Shown: positions 53,001 through 60,415, counted from the first letter of the stretch. The stretch is DNA of 64,000 bases from a bacterium (GCA_021821305.1 JAKACP010000001.1:620001-684000), one strand, 5' to 3'. Program-made: numbers and translations. Notes: a model not told the origin generated them from the letters alone.

Positions 53001-53573
53001 CTCGAGAAGCATCCCGACGACGCGCAGGTCCGCTTGGGCGGCATCATCGCCGCGGCCAAGAAGATCTATGCGAAAAACGGAAGCGAGATGTACTTCGTGA
53101 CCCTCGAGAACATAGGCGGGCGCGTCGAGCTCATCGTCTTCCCGCGGGTGGCGGCGCAGACGGAGAATTTCTGGAAGGAGGATGAGATCGTCCTCGTCGA
53201 GGGAAAGGTCAACCGCAAGGACGGCGACGCGAAGATACTCGTCGATACCGCCCGGAAGCTCGATATGGACGAGGTGAACCGCTTCCGGTCCCTTCAGGCG
53301 ACGAAAACGAAGCGCTCGGCCGATGCGGCGCAGGAGCGGGAAGAAAACGGACACGGGGAGGAAACGGCCCTCATCCTGCATCTCGATCCGGAAAAAGGGA
53401 TGGCGGCGGTTGACGGAATCTCCAAAATCCTCGAGACTGCCCCGAAAGGGACCGCCCGCGTCTTCGTCTCGATCGGAACGGATCGAATCCGGACATCATT
53501 CGCGATTACGCCTGGCGAATCGATACTGGAGCGATTAAAAAGTGTAGGAGGTGTGGAGCGAATAGAGTCATGA
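50034..53573 (+). CDS. dnaE: DNA polymerase III alpha subunit
   Basis: An 1179-residue replicative polymerase. The PHP domain (1-270) starts AFAHLHVHSHYSLLN. The catalytic C-family core has GPGRGSAAGS and the Asp pair in MPDVDMDFADDRRDDV; the third Asp is in IIAMVALYRPGPME's region. HhH and OB domains follow (VRLGGIIAAAKKIY), with a short tail. In the PHP domain the usual TDHGN reads TDTSN, so one metal-ligand His is missing and PHP exonuclease activity is doubtful. A simple repeat lies right before the start. A long antisense frame exists but is a shadow. Confidence 0.97.
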   Translation: MAFAHLHVHSHYSLLNALPKIDDLVAEAQKYGMEALALTDTSNLYGAVEFYIKAKYAGIKPIIGAELYVVKDHTSKTPSMDDRPRHTIVLLAKNGTGYKNLLKLVSHAQLDGFYYKPRIDKGLLRKYGEGLIALSGNMTGEIPAHLIYDNVIQAKASAIEYQEIFGEGNFYLELGANVDYENQANVNEGLYQIHSETGIPLVAGADVFYLRPEDRDTHDILLCIQNNRTVQDESRPKLTHLDLSFRSPEEMERIFKDFPDAIENTAKIAAACDVEIHLGETQLPHFDVPDGLSPEAYLRTLCEEGFVRRYGDAPISDEQRERLEYELDIIGKTGFASYFLIVQDFVNWAKRDGIVVGPGRGSAAGSFVAYLTGITDLDPIKYDLLFERFLNPERISMPDVDMDFADDRRDDVLDYVRQKYGADHVAQIITFGTMAAKAAIRDTGRALGFPYAFCDQISKMIPMFTSLEKAVEEVPDLRKLYEENPDAKRVIDTAKKLEGNARHASVHACGVVVTKDPVVEYSPLQHVSGHGEGMVTQYASSTKMSVVEKIGLLKMDFLGLKNLTIIQNTVRIIRALGKFPDLAERLGIDPESASASDVMDHIPLDDEMTYRLLQEAKTTGVFQLESAGMKRYLKQLQPTVFEDIIAMVALYRPGPMEYIPDFIDGKHGRKEVKYLHPKLEPILKTTYGVAVYQEQLMQIGRDLAGFSLGEADVLRKAVGKKIKELVAEQREKFISRSVENGVPKKVAEKVFSFIEPFAGYGFNRSHAACYALIGYQTAYLKAHYPAEFMAALLTSDQSDTDRVAIEIAESKQMGVETLPPSVNESFEAFAVIPEKGGADRIRFGLNAIKNVGRPVAEEIVRQRSVGGKYTDLENFLERIQGKDLNKKSLEALAKVGALDEFGERNRLLENIDAILLHSKNIGKIRDTHQDSLFGGLTLEAPKVRMKDARESTKKERLSWEKELLGLYVSDHPLTEYVGYLAEAATSVKELEKHPDDAQVRLGGIIAAAKKIYAKNGSEMYFVTLENIGGRVELIVFPRVAAQTENFWKEDEIVLVEGKVNRKDGDAKILVDTARKLDMDEVNRFRSLQATKTKRSADAAQEREENGHGEETALILHLDPEKGMAAVDGISKILETAPKGTARVFVSIGTDRIRTSFAITPGESILERLKSVGGVERIES

Positions 53574-53576
53574 AAT

Positions 53577-53710
53577 CACAAAGCCCAGAACACAAACATC
53601 CAAACAAAGCACAACTTTCAAAACACGGACATCAATTCCGTACGTTTGTGCTTTCATAGTTTGTGTCCTGTATTTTGTTTGGCATTTTGTGTTCTGAAAT
53701 CTGTGTCTTT
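53577..53710. repeat. A-rich inverted repeat, family C
   Basis: The A/C-rich left half (53586-53608) is almost the reverse complement of the T/G-rich right half (53674-53696), with shorter arms inside (GCACAA 53609 with TTGTGC 53646; ACGGA with TCCGT at the centre). Bases 53577-53596 match 23248-23267. It fills the dnaE-miaA gap. Confidence 0.7.
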
Positions 53711-53721
53711 ATCTTGAACGT

Positions 53722-54645
53722 ATGTTCGTCATCCTCGGCCCCACTTCTTCCGGAAAATCCGACTATGCCATACGGCTGGCCAAAAAGCTCGGAGGCGAGA
53801 TCGTCTCCGTCGACTCGCGGCAGGTCTATCGCGGGATGGATATAGGAACCGGTAAAATCCCGAGGGATTTTACCGGAAATTACAAATTACAAATTACAAA
53901 TACCAAACGACGGAATAAAGACTTATTTTATTCCGAAGGAGTGCGGCATCATCTCCTCGACGTCGCGAGTCCGAAACGCGACTACAACGTGACGCACTTC
54001 CTCCGTGACGCGGAAAAGGCGATCGCGGACATCGAGCGGCGCGGCAAGGTCCCGATCCTCTGTGGCGGGACGGCGTTCTGGATCGAGGCGCTTCTTCTCG
54101 GGACATCGTTTCCCGAAGTGAAGCCGGATAAGAAACTGCGCGAACGGCTCGGAAAACTTTCCATCGAGGAACTTTTCAAAACGCTCGAAGAAAAAGACCC
54201 GGAGCGGGCCGCGACGATCGACCCTCGCAACAAGGTGCGCATCATCCGCGCCCTCGAGATCGTCGAGGCGCTCGGAAAAGTCCCGAGTATAAGATATGGG
54301 ATACGAGATACGAGATACGAAAGTGCGAAAATTTTCGCACTTTCTCCACCGAAAGAAATCCTCCATGCCCGCATCGAAAAGAGACTCAAGGAAAGGCTTG
54401 AAAAAGGGATGATCGACGAAGTCAAACGCCTCCGCGAGGAAGGCGTCTCATGGAAACGATTGGAGGGATTCGGCCTCGAGTACCGCTGGTGCGCACGATT
54501 TCTCCAGGGAAAGATCTCCCGCGAAGCGATGGAAGCGGAACTCCTGAAAGAGAGCGGACGCTACGCCAAGCGCCAGCTCACCTTCCTCCGCCGCCTCGAA
54601 CGGAGCGGGCTCGGAATCGAATGGATCACGGACATCCCCTCCTGA
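53722..54645 (+). CDS. miaA: tRNA dimethylallyltransferase with in-frame repeat insertions
   Basis: A 307-residue enzyme that adds dimethylallyl to A37 of tRNAs reading U-starting codons. Seen: P-loop LGPTSSGKSDYA, VSVDSRQVYRGMDIGTGK, HHLLDVASP, CGGTAFWIEALLLG, and the C-terminal GFGLEYRW and YAKRQLTFLRR. Between IGTGK and HHLLD there are about 20 more residues than usual (including NYKLQITNTK), encoded by a palindrome and tandem repeats. A second repeat patch encodes SIRYGIRDTRYES. Both patches keep the frame and lie in loops, so the enzyme may still work. Confidence 0.93.
   Translation: MFVILGPTSSGKSDYAIRLAKKLGGEIVSVDSRQVYRGMDIGTGKIPRDFTGNYKLQITNTKRRNKDLFYSEGVRHHLLDVASPKRDYNVTHFLRDAEKAIADIERRGKVPILCGGTAFWIEALLLGTSFPEVKPDKKLRERLGKLSIEELFKTLEEKDPERAATIDPRNKVRIIRALEIVEALGKVPSIRYGIRDTRYESAKIFALSPPKEILHARIEKRLKERLEKGMIDEVKRLREEGVSWKRLEGFGLEYRWCARFLQGKISREAMEAELLKESGRYAKRQLTFLRRLERSGLGIEWITDIPS
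53849..53935 (+). repeat. In-frame palindrome plus tandem repeat inside miaA (patch 1)
   Basis: A perfect 28-nt palindrome (53849-53876) is followed by three ATTACAAAT-like units (to about 53902) and a second hairpin CGGAATAAA/TTTTATTCCG (53911-53935). GC content drops sharply compared with the rest of miaA. Confidence 0.8.
54289..54344 (+). repeat. In-frame palindrome plus tandem repeat inside miaA (patch 2)
   Basis: GAGATAC/ATACGAG units (54289-54320) are followed by a perfect 26-nt palindrome (54319-54344). This is the same composition as patch 1 in reverse order: tandem repeat next to a perfect palindrome. Confidence 0.78.
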
Positions 54646-54675
54646 GGGCCTTCCCGGTATCCCACGGGATCGGTC

Positions 54676-56148
54676 CTAGTCGAGCTTCTTCTTCAGCAGT
54701 CCGGTCACCACATTCGGATTGGCCTTCCCCTTGGTTTCTTTCATGACGGCGCCGATGAGGAACTGGAACGCTTTCTGCTTCCCCTCCTTGAAATCGGCGA
54801 CGGACTGGGCGTTCGCGGCAAGGACGGTATCGATGATGGCGCCGAGCTCTCCCTCGTCGCTCACCTGGGCGAGATTGAGCCGCTCCACGACGTGTGACGG
54901 ATCGTTGTCGCCCCCTTTGTACATCTCCTCGAGCACGGTCTGCGCGGCCGAGGAATTGATCTTCCCCGTCGCGGTGATCATGATGAACTCGGCGAAATTT
55001 TCCGGGGTGATCCTGATATGCCGGATGTCCTCCCCGGTCTTGGAGAAGTGCCGGCGCAGTTCGGTGATCATGTAGTTGGCGGCGAGCTTGCAGGCCTTTT
55101 CGAACGGGATATCCGCTTCGTGCGCGTCGTCCTTTTCCTCGAGCTCGGACACGACCGCCTCATAGTAGGCGGCGAACTCGCGCTCGGCGGTGAGGAGCGC
55201 CGCATCGGATTCCGACACGCCGAACGACTCCCGGAACCGTTTCGCCTTGGCATCGGGCAGTTCGGGAAGCGACCGACGGAGTTCCTCGACGGAGTTTTCG
55301 GTGAATTCGAACGGAGGGATATCGGGCTCGGGGAAATACCGGTAATCGTGGGCGGATTCCTTCTTGCGCTGGGAAACCGTGGCCTGCCGCCCTTCGTCCC
55401 AGCCGCGGGTCTCCTGGACGAGTTTCTCGCCCGAGTCGAGAGCCTCCGTCTGCCGTCTGATTTCATACTCGATGGCACCGGCGACCGACTTGAAAGAATT
55501 GAGGTTCTTGACCTCCACCTTCGTGCCGGAAAGCCTCTCCGTCCCTTCCGGGTGGAGCGAGATGTTCACTTCGCAGCGCATCTGTCCTTTTTCCATGTCG
55601 GCATCCGAGATGTCGAGGTAGCGGAGGATCTGCTGGAGCTTCTGGCAGAACAGCCTGGCGTCCTCGCCGCTGTCGATATCCGGCTCGGTCACGAGTTCCA
55701 TCAAGGGCACGCCCGCGCGGTTGAGGTCGACGAGGGTATAATCCGCGCCGGCGGGGTGCGCCGATTTTCCCGTGTCCTCTTCCATGTGGATGCGGGTGAT
55801 ATCGACGGTCTTTCCCGGACGGATTTCGAGTTTCCCCTTCTCGCAGAAGGGTTCATCGTACTGGGAGATCTGATACCCCTTCGGAAGATCGGGATAGAAA
55901 TAGTTCTTACGGTCGAATTTCGAGTGAAGCCGCAGCTCGCAGCCGAGCGCGAGACCCGTCCGCTGGACGGACTCGATCGCTTTCCGGTTCGGCGTGGGCA
56001 ACGTCCCCGGCTGGCCGGTGCAGACGGGGCAGATATGGATGTTCGGCTCCTTCTCGAGCCCGCGGCCGTTTTTGCACGCGCAGAACATCTTGGATTCGGT
56101 CTTGAGTTCGGCGTGGACTTCCATGCCGATGACTGGGAGGTATTTCAT
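54676..56148 (-). CDS. gatB: Aspartyl/glutamyl-tRNA(Asn/Gln) amidotransferase subunit B
   Basis: A 490-residue subunit of GatCAB that binds misacylated tRNA and activates it. Seen: VIGMEVHAELKTESKMFC, CPVCTGQPGTLP (zinc Cys with the earlier CAC), NYFYPDLPKGYQISQYD, IHMEEDTGKS, DLNRAGVPLMELVTEPD and the C-terminal YqeY-like domain ending NPNVVTGLLKKKLD. Start at 56148. gatA and gatC are not in the window. A triple GGATGTC repeat lies just upstream (56171-56191). Confidence 0.97.
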   Translation of the reverse strand: MKYLPVIGMEVHAELKTESKMFCACKNGRGLEKEPNIHICPVCTGQPGTLPTPNRKAIESVQRTGLALGCELRLHSKFDRKNYFYPDLPKGYQISQYDEPFCEKGKLEIRPGKTVDITRIHMEEDTGKSAHPAGADYTLVDLNRAGVPLMELVTEPDIDSGEDARLFCQKLQQILRYLDISDADMEKGQMRCEVNISLHPEGTERLSGTKVEVKNLNSFKSVAGAIEYEIRRQTEALDSGEKLVQETRGWDEGRQATVSQRKKESAHDYRYFPEPDIPPFEFTENSVEELRRSLPELPDAKAKRFRESFGVSESDAALLTAEREFAAYYEAVVSELEEKDDAHEADIPFEKACKLAANYMITELRRHFSKTGEDIRHIRITPENFAEFIMITATGKINSSAAQTVLEEMYKGGDNDPSHVVERLNLAQVSDEGELGAIIDTVLAANAQSVADFKEGKQKAFQFLIGAVMKETKGKANPNVVTGLLKKKLD

Positions 56149-56197
56149 ATAGGGTAAGTACACGTATCACGGATGTCGGATGTCGGATGTCTCGGCA

Positions 56198-56620
56198 TCA
56201 TTTCCCGCTGCTTCCGAATCCGCCGTCGCCGCGCTCGGAATCGGAGAGTCCCGCCGCTTCCGAAACTTCGGGCAAATCCACTTTCTGGATGAGCAGTTGG
56301 GCGATCTTGTCGCCGACGGCGATCGTGTGCGGTTCGTTCCCGAGGTTGGCGAGCACGACCTGGATTTCGCCCCGGTATCCCGCGTCGATCACGCCGCCCA
56401 TCGTCTTCAGTCCCTTCTTCGCGGCCAGGCCCGACTTGTCCCAGACCAACCCCGCGTAGCCGAACGGGATCTCCATCGCAACCCCGGTCTTCACCACGAG
56501 CCGATCACCCGGCTGGATGGCGATCTCCTCGACAGAATAAAGGTCGAGCCCCGCATCACCCATCGTGGCGCGTGTCGGGAGCTTCGCTCCGGCATCGATT
56601 TTTTTCACCTTGAGTACCAT
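56198..56620 (-). CDS. dut: dUTP diphosphatase
   Basis: A 140-residue trimeric dUTPase that makes dUMP and keeps uracil out of DNA. The five motifs are all present: GDAGLDLYS, WDKSGLAAKKG, GVIDAGYRGEI (catalytic Asp), KIAQLLI and the C-terminal arm RGDGGFGSSGK. It starts 3 bp after the stop of the kinase gene, suggesting one nucleotide-metabolism transcript. Confidence 0.97.
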   Translation of the reverse strand: MVLKVKKIDAGAKLPTRATMGDAGLDLYSVEEIAIQPGDRLVVKTGVAMEIPFGYAGLVWDKSGLAAKKGLKTMGGVIDAGYRGEIQVVLANLGNEPHTIAVGDKIAQLLIQKVDLPEVSEAAGLSDSERGDGGFGSSGK

Positions 56621-56623
56621 AGT

Positions 56624-57244
56624 TTATTCCTTGTTCTTCCATACGGTCTTCCAGGGCCAGTGGAGTTTCCGTCCGCCCTTCGCTCCGGCCTCCCTGAAAA
56701 CCCGATCCGCCTCCGCATACAGTTCGTCGAGCCCGGCGTTGTTCTCGATCAGGAAGTCGGCCCCGTCGAACAGCTTGCGTATCTCCAGCTCCGACTCGAG
56801 TTCGGAGTCGCGGAGAAATTCCTCATACGTCTTGGTGCTGTCGTCCACGTTCTGCTTGCGTTCGGTGAGACGGGTATGCCGCTTCTTCTGATCCGCGCTG
56901 ATGTAGAGGAGCCGGAACCCTGGAAGCGATTCGATACCCGCCACGTCCGACCGGCGCCGCACCCCGTCGATGACGATGAACTCCCGGGAATCGCGCTCGA
57001 TCTCCTCGACGATCGCCTTGGCGAATACGTCCTCCCCGAACGTCTTCCGGATCATGAGCGAGGCTTCGGCGAGATTCTTCCGGCTTTCCGGAATGTGCAG
57101 GCGATGCAGGATATCGCGGAGCACGTCCGAGAACCGGTACATCCCTGCGCCGTATTTCTTCTGATAGTAGCGGGCGATCGTGTCTTTCCCCGACGCTACT
57201 TCTCCCGCGATACCGAGAATGACTTTTTTTCCTTTCTGTTCCAT
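56624..57244 (-). CDS. P-loop nucleoside/deoxynucleoside monophosphate kinase-like protein
   Basis: A 206-residue protein with the P-loop GIAGEVASGKDTIARYY. RFSDVLRDIL and the lid-like DQKKRHTRLTERKQN fit the dNMP kinase and dephospho-CoA kinase superfamily. FIVIDGVRRRSDV carries the acidic switch. The close coupling to dut (3 bp) favours a role in deoxynucleotide supply, such as phosphorylating dTMP or other dNMPs, but the substrate is not fixed by sequence. The ATG at 57244 gives the normal start. Confidence 0.75.
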   Translation of the reverse strand: MEQKGKKVILGIAGEVASGKDTIARYYQKKYGAGMYRFSDVLRDILHRLHIPESRKNLAEASLMIRKTFGEDVFAKAIVEEIERDSREFIVIDGVRRRSDVAGIESLPGFRLLYISADQKKRHTRLTERKQNVDDSTKTYEEFLRDSELESELEIRKLFDGADFLIENNAGLDELYAEADRVFREAGAKGGRKLHWPWKTVWKNKE

Positions 57245-57310
57245 GGAGGTCGTTGTTGCGCGATTTATTCCGGGTACTCCCCGATTATACCACGAGTCCC
57301 GAGCCGCCTC

Positions 57311-57338
57311 AAAAGAAAAGCCCCGGACTTTCCGGGGC
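57311..57338 (-). terminator. Intrinsic terminator of rplA
   Basis: A perfect 8-bp GC stem (57320-57327 with 57331-57338) is followed on the minus strand by CTTTTCTTTT. It ends the secE-to-rplA operon. Confidence 0.88.
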
Positions 57339-57347
57339 ACCGTACGG

Positions 57348-58046
57348 CTACTGCAGGTTGACCCGGATGCCGGGACCCATGGTCGCCGCGAGCACGACCG
57401 ATTTCACGAATTTCCCCTTCACGCCTTCGGGTTTCGACTTCTGCACCGTGTCGAAGAAGGTGTTGGCGTTCTCAAGGAGCGCCGCGGTATCGAACGAGAG
57501 CCGACCGATCACCTGATGGACGTTCCCGCCGTCATCGTTCTTGAAGCTGGCCTTCTTTCCCTTCGAAAGCATCTCCGTCGTCTCGGCGATCTTGGCCGTG
57601 ACGGTCTCGTTCTTGGGGCTCGGCATGAGACCCTTGGGACCGAGGATCTTGGCGACGGTCGCGAGCTTGGGCATCATGTCGGGCGTCGCGAGGAGGATAT
57701 CGAACGCGGAACCGGGGATGATCTTCCCTTCCTTGATCTGGGCGATCAGATCCTCTCCGCCGACGAGCACGGCGCCCGCCGCTTCGGCCTCCTTTTCCTT
57801 GGCCTTGTCGGAGGTCACGACCGCGACTTTCTTCATGCGGCCGGTCCCGTGCGGCAGGACGACGGTGGCGCGCACCTGCTGGTCGTTCTTCTTGGGCTCG
57901 ATGTTGAGCTTGATATGCGCCTCGACCGACTCATCGAATTTCGCGGACGCGTTGCCCTTGATCATCGCTATCGCTTCGGACAGCTCATACTCCTTCGTCA
58001 TGTCGATTTTTTCCGCGATCGCGCGGTACTTCTTGCCGTGTTTCAT
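57348..58046 (-). CDS. rplA: Ribosomal protein L1
   Basis: A 232-residue stalk protein. Seen: YELSEAIAMIKGNASAKFDESVE, LNIEPKKNDQQVRATVVLPHGTG, ILGPKGLMPSPKNETV and FVKSVVLAATMGPGIRV. The length is normal and two domains are complete. Some CPR lineages are reported to lack particular ribosomal proteins, so its presence helps placement. It lies downstream of an orphan gene and a short REP-like sequence. Confidence 0.97.
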   Translation of the reverse strand: MKHGKKYRAIAEKIDMTKEYELSEAIAMIKGNASAKFDESVEAHIKLNIEPKKNDQQVRATVVLPHGTGRMKKVAVVTSDKAKEKEAEAAGAVLVGGEDLIAQIKEGKIIPGSAFDILLATPDMMPKLATVAKILGPKGLMPSPKNETVTAKIAETTEMLSKGKKASFKNDDGGNVHQVIGRLSFDTAALLENANTFFDTVQKSKPEGVKGKFVKSVVLAATMGPGIRVNLQ

Positions 58047-58061
58047 ACGTTTGTCGTGGTA

Positions 58062-58085
58062 CAGACGCCTTCGACTGCGCTCAGG
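58062..58085. repeat. REP-like sequence between the orphan gene and rplA
   Basis: The core CCTTCGACTGCGCTCAGG has an interrupted dyad and resembles short interspersed repeats I know from other bacterial genomes. Only one copy is seen in the window, so the call rests on resemblance. Confidence 0.35.
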
Positions 58086-58106
58086 CTCCCACAAATATTA
58101 TGATGA

Positions 58107-58457
58107 TTATCTCTCTTCCAAAAGGAGACTGTTTTTCAGCTCTTCCAACTTTTCGATTTCTTCCTGGATAAGCTCCGAGGTGCCGACTTCCTTGGCGAGC
58201 TTGTTCTCGAGAAACCATTCATACCGATTTTTCAGCTGGTCGATTTCCCGCTCAAGCTGTTCGAATGCCTTGGAATAATCCTGCTCATCGATGGCATCGA
58301 GGACCTCATGAAGCCTGATCATCGATTCTTCGTCGTATACGGTATTCTCTTCTTCCCCCTCCAAAGCCGTTTCAAAGTGCTTTTTCACGTCACTCCATAC
58401 TTTTGCCTGTTCCTCGTCCGGCGTGATTTCCGGGGCTTGGAACGATTCGAATGACAT
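58107..58457 (-). CDS. Coiled-coil hypothetical protein between rplK and rplA
   Basis: A 116-residue acidic protein, mostly helical from about residue 20. Strong heptads are seen in HEVLDAIDEQDYSKAFEQLER, split by DQLKNRYEWFLENK and IEKLEELKNSLL. There is no signal or membrane segment. It interrupts the usually tight rplK-rplA pair and is co-transcribed with it by orientation and spacing. Its function is unknown; a role linked to ribosomes or translation is only guilt by position. Confidence 0.7.
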   Translation of the reverse strand: MSFESFQAPEITPDEEQAKVWSDVKKHFETALEGEEENTVYDEESMIRLHEVLDAIDEQDYSKAFEQLEREIDQLKNRYEWFLENKLAKEVGTSELIQEEIEKLEELKNSLLLEER

Positions 58458-58487
58458 AGGTTCGTGTTTTCGGATGTTACCGCGAGG

Positions 58488-58913
58488 CTAGCCCTCCACC
58501 TTTATCCCCATCGAGCGAGCAGTGCCGGCGACGATCTTGGCTCCCGCCTCGATGTCGTTGGCGTTGAGATCCTCGAGCTTCTGCTCGGCGATCTTGCGCA
58601 CCTGCTCCATGGTGACTTTCCCGACCTTGTCCTTGAGCGGGTTCGCGGCGCCCTTGGCCACACCGGCCGCCTTCTTGAGGAGTTCCGCCGCCGGAGGGGT
58701 CTTGAGCACGAACGTGAACGTCCGGTCCTCGTAGACGGTGATTTCCGCCGGGATGACGTCGCCCATGTGATCCTTGGTCGCCTCGTTGAACTGCTGGCAG
58801 AATCCCTGGATATTGAGACCGTGCTGGCCGAGAGCGGGACCGACCGGCGGGGCCGGATTGGCCTTGCCGCCGACGATCTGCAGCTTGATGATTGCCTTGA
58901 TTGCTTTTGCCAT
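58488..58913 (-). CDS. rplK: Ribosomal protein L11
   Basis: A 141-residue protein of the GTPase-associated centre. The N-terminal domain IKLQIVGGKANPAPPVGPALGQ has the methylation-region motif, with FCQQFNEAT following. The C-terminal RNA-binding domain includes TPPAAELLKKAAG and the final GTARSMGIKVEG. It is in the classic nusG-rplK order. Confidence 0.98.
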   Translation of the reverse strand: MAKAIKAIIKLQIVGGKANPAPPVGPALGQHGLNIQGFCQQFNEATKDHMGDVIPAEITVYEDRTFTFVLKTPPAAELLKKAAGVAKGAANPLKDKVGKVTMEQVRKIAEQKLEDLNANDIEAGAKIVAGTARSMGIKVEG

Positions 58914-58955
58914 AATCTTGATTTGCAATAATTTATCCGTCCGACGGAAGTCCGA

Positions 58956-59501
58956 TTACATTTTTCGTACCTGGAGAAAATCCAGCTCTACCGGCGTTTC
59001 GCGTCCGAAGAGGGATACGAGCACCTTGAGCTTGCCTTTCTCCTCGTCCACTTCCTCCACTTTCCCGTCGAAGTTCTTGAACGGTCCGTCGATGACCTGT
59101 ACCGCTTCGCCCACCTTCACGTCCACCTTGTATTTCGGTTCGGCGACGCCCATGCGCTTCTTGAGCCCCTCGATCTCCTTGGGGTCGACCGGAGTCGGCG
59201 TCGTGCCGAGACCGATGAAGCCGGTCACGTTCGGCGTATTGCGGACGACGTACCACGAGGCGTCGGTGACGATCATGTCGACGAGGACGTAGCCCGGATA
59301 GATGCGCTCCTCGACGACGACGCGCTTGCCGGCCTTGATCTTGATCTTCTTCTCCTTGGGAACGAGCACGTCGAAGATATAGTCCTGCATGTCCATCGAC
59401 TCGATGCGCTGCTTGAGATTGCGGGACACGTTGTCCTCGTATCCGGAGTACGTGTGGAGCACGTACCAGGCGCGTCCGTGATGCTGTGTCTGCTTCGCCA
59501 T
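58956..59501 (-). CDS. nusG: Transcription elongation factor NusG
   Basis: A 181-residue protein with the NGN domain (WYVLHTYSGYEDNVSRNL, VEERIYPGYVLVDM, WYVVRNTPNVTGFIG) and the C-terminal KOW domain (GEAVQVIDGPFKNFDGKVEEVD). It couples RNA polymerase to Rho or ribosomes. It follows secE by 31 bp. Confidence 0.98.
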   Translation of the reverse strand: MAKQTQHHGRAWYVLHTYSGYEDNVSRNLKQRIESMDMQDYIFDVLVPKEKKIKIKAGKRVVVEERIYPGYVLVDMIVTDASWYVVRNTPNVTGFIGLGTTPTPVDPKEIEGLKKRMGVAEPKYKVDVKVGEAVQVIDGPFKNFDGKVEEVDEEKGKLKVLVSLFGRETPVELDFLQVRKM

Positions 59502-59532
59502 AAGAAAAAAGGTGATGGTTGAGAACCGGTTA

Positions 59533-59718
59533 TTATCGGAAAAGGAATCGTTCCGCGAGCAGGCTGAACACGTAGTCGAGACTTCCGAGAAATACCGCGG
59601 TCGCGGCCGAAATCCCGAGAACGATCATCGTGTTCCGGAGCATCTGCTCCCTCGTCGGCCAGCTCACTTTCATGAGTTCGGCCTTCGCCTCCTTCAAAAA
59701 CTGGATCGCTTGGTTCAT
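59533..59718 (-). CDS. secE: Preprotein translocase subunit SecE
   Basis: A 61-residue single-helix subunit. The amphipathic helix and signature FLKEAKAELMKVSWPTREQ precede a membrane helix (about 28-52). This is the short form usual outside the enterics. It heads the secE-nusG-rplK-orphan-rplA operon. Confidence 0.95.
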   Translation of the reverse strand: MNQAIQFLKEAKAELMKVSWPTREQMLRNTMIVLGISAATAVFLGSLDYVFSLLAERFLFR

Positions 59719-59730
59719 ATTCCGCCCTTT

Positions 59731-59755
59731 TAAAAAAAGCCTTTCAGGGGCTTTT
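59731..59755 (-). terminator. Terminator-like hairpin at the start of the secE transcript
   Basis: A 7-bp stem (59735-59741 with 59749-59755) is followed on the minus strand by a U-run. It can end the upstream membrane-protein gene at 59842, but it lies downstream of the secE promoter and therefore begins at about +1 of the secE mRNA. Confidence 0.65.
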
Positions 59756-59762
59756 CAGATAG

Positions 59763-59791
59763 AGAATACCAGAAGTGGCCCGGGCTGTCAA
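59763..59791 (-). promoter_or_regulatory. Sigma70 promoter of the secE operon
   Basis: On the minus strand TTGACA (59786-59791) and TATTCT (59763-59768) are separated by 17 bp. It serves the translation and transcription operon secE-nusG-rplK-rplA. Confidence 0.8.
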
Positions 59792-59841
59792 TCGCCGTGC
59801 GACCGGAGCGGGAATGGTGGCACGCGCCCGGCCGATACCGT

Positions 59842-60369
59842 TCAGAAGAGCTCCAATTCGTCGAAAAAACTCTTGTATCCGGCCAAAATGGAATCGGCTT
59901 CCTCGCGGGAAAGCGCGAAACTCGGGTCCCGGATGATGCGGTTGCGTATGTCATGCCCCGCGCGCAGCCGCTCGAGGGAGACGATCTGCCCCGGCCGCAC
60001 CGCCTCGAGCCGCTCTTTCATGTTCGATCCGTCGTATCCGATACCGCCGAGCATCTCCTCGGCGATGACATCGGCCTCGAGTACGGCCACCTTGTATTGG
60101 GACGGGTTGCCGGTCTCGATACGGGCCATGACGGCATCCCAGCGTTTCGCGAATTTCGATGGCGTGATCATGGGGCGCCTGCTCCCGTAAATCGTCTTCT
60201 TGAGGTCCGACGGGATATCGCGGAGAAACAAGAGCAGGATGACATCGGCCAGGACGACCAGCGCGTACACGCCGAGAAAGACGGTGATCATGCCGAACAG
60301 CGCGGATGATCGCACCGATTCCCAGAGAGCCCCGATTATGACGATGAGAGAAGAGATGTCCCCTTGCAC
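59842..60369 (-). CDS. Single-helix membrane protein, unknown
   Basis: A 175-residue protein with hydrophobic helices (about 5-18 and 25-50) and a soluble C-terminal part that is charged and helical (PSKFAKRWDAVMARIETG, EEMLGGIGYDG, EEADSILAGYKSFFDEL). It is upstream of the secE operon on the same strand. Not recognised as a known family. Confidence 0.65.
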   Translation of the reverse strand: MQGDISSLIVIIGALWESVRSSALFGMITVFLGVYALVVLADVILLLFLRDIPSDLKKTIYGSRRPMITPSKFAKRWDAVMARIETGNPSQYKVAVLEADVIAEEMLGGIGYDGSNMKERLEAVRPGQIVSLERLRAGHDIRNRIIRDPSFALSREEADSILAGYKSFFDELELF

Positions 60370-60415
60370 ACGGATTGTCGGTTACTGTTTCCCCGGATCG
60401 GAATCAAGAGACTGT

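Noticed and set aside
49788..53381. An open frame of about 1200 codons on the minus strand, longer than dnaE itself
   Set aside because: It is antisense to dnaE, which has all polymerase III alpha motifs. Its composition (rich in D, E, R, V, L, H) is what high-GC codon bias produces on the opposite strand.
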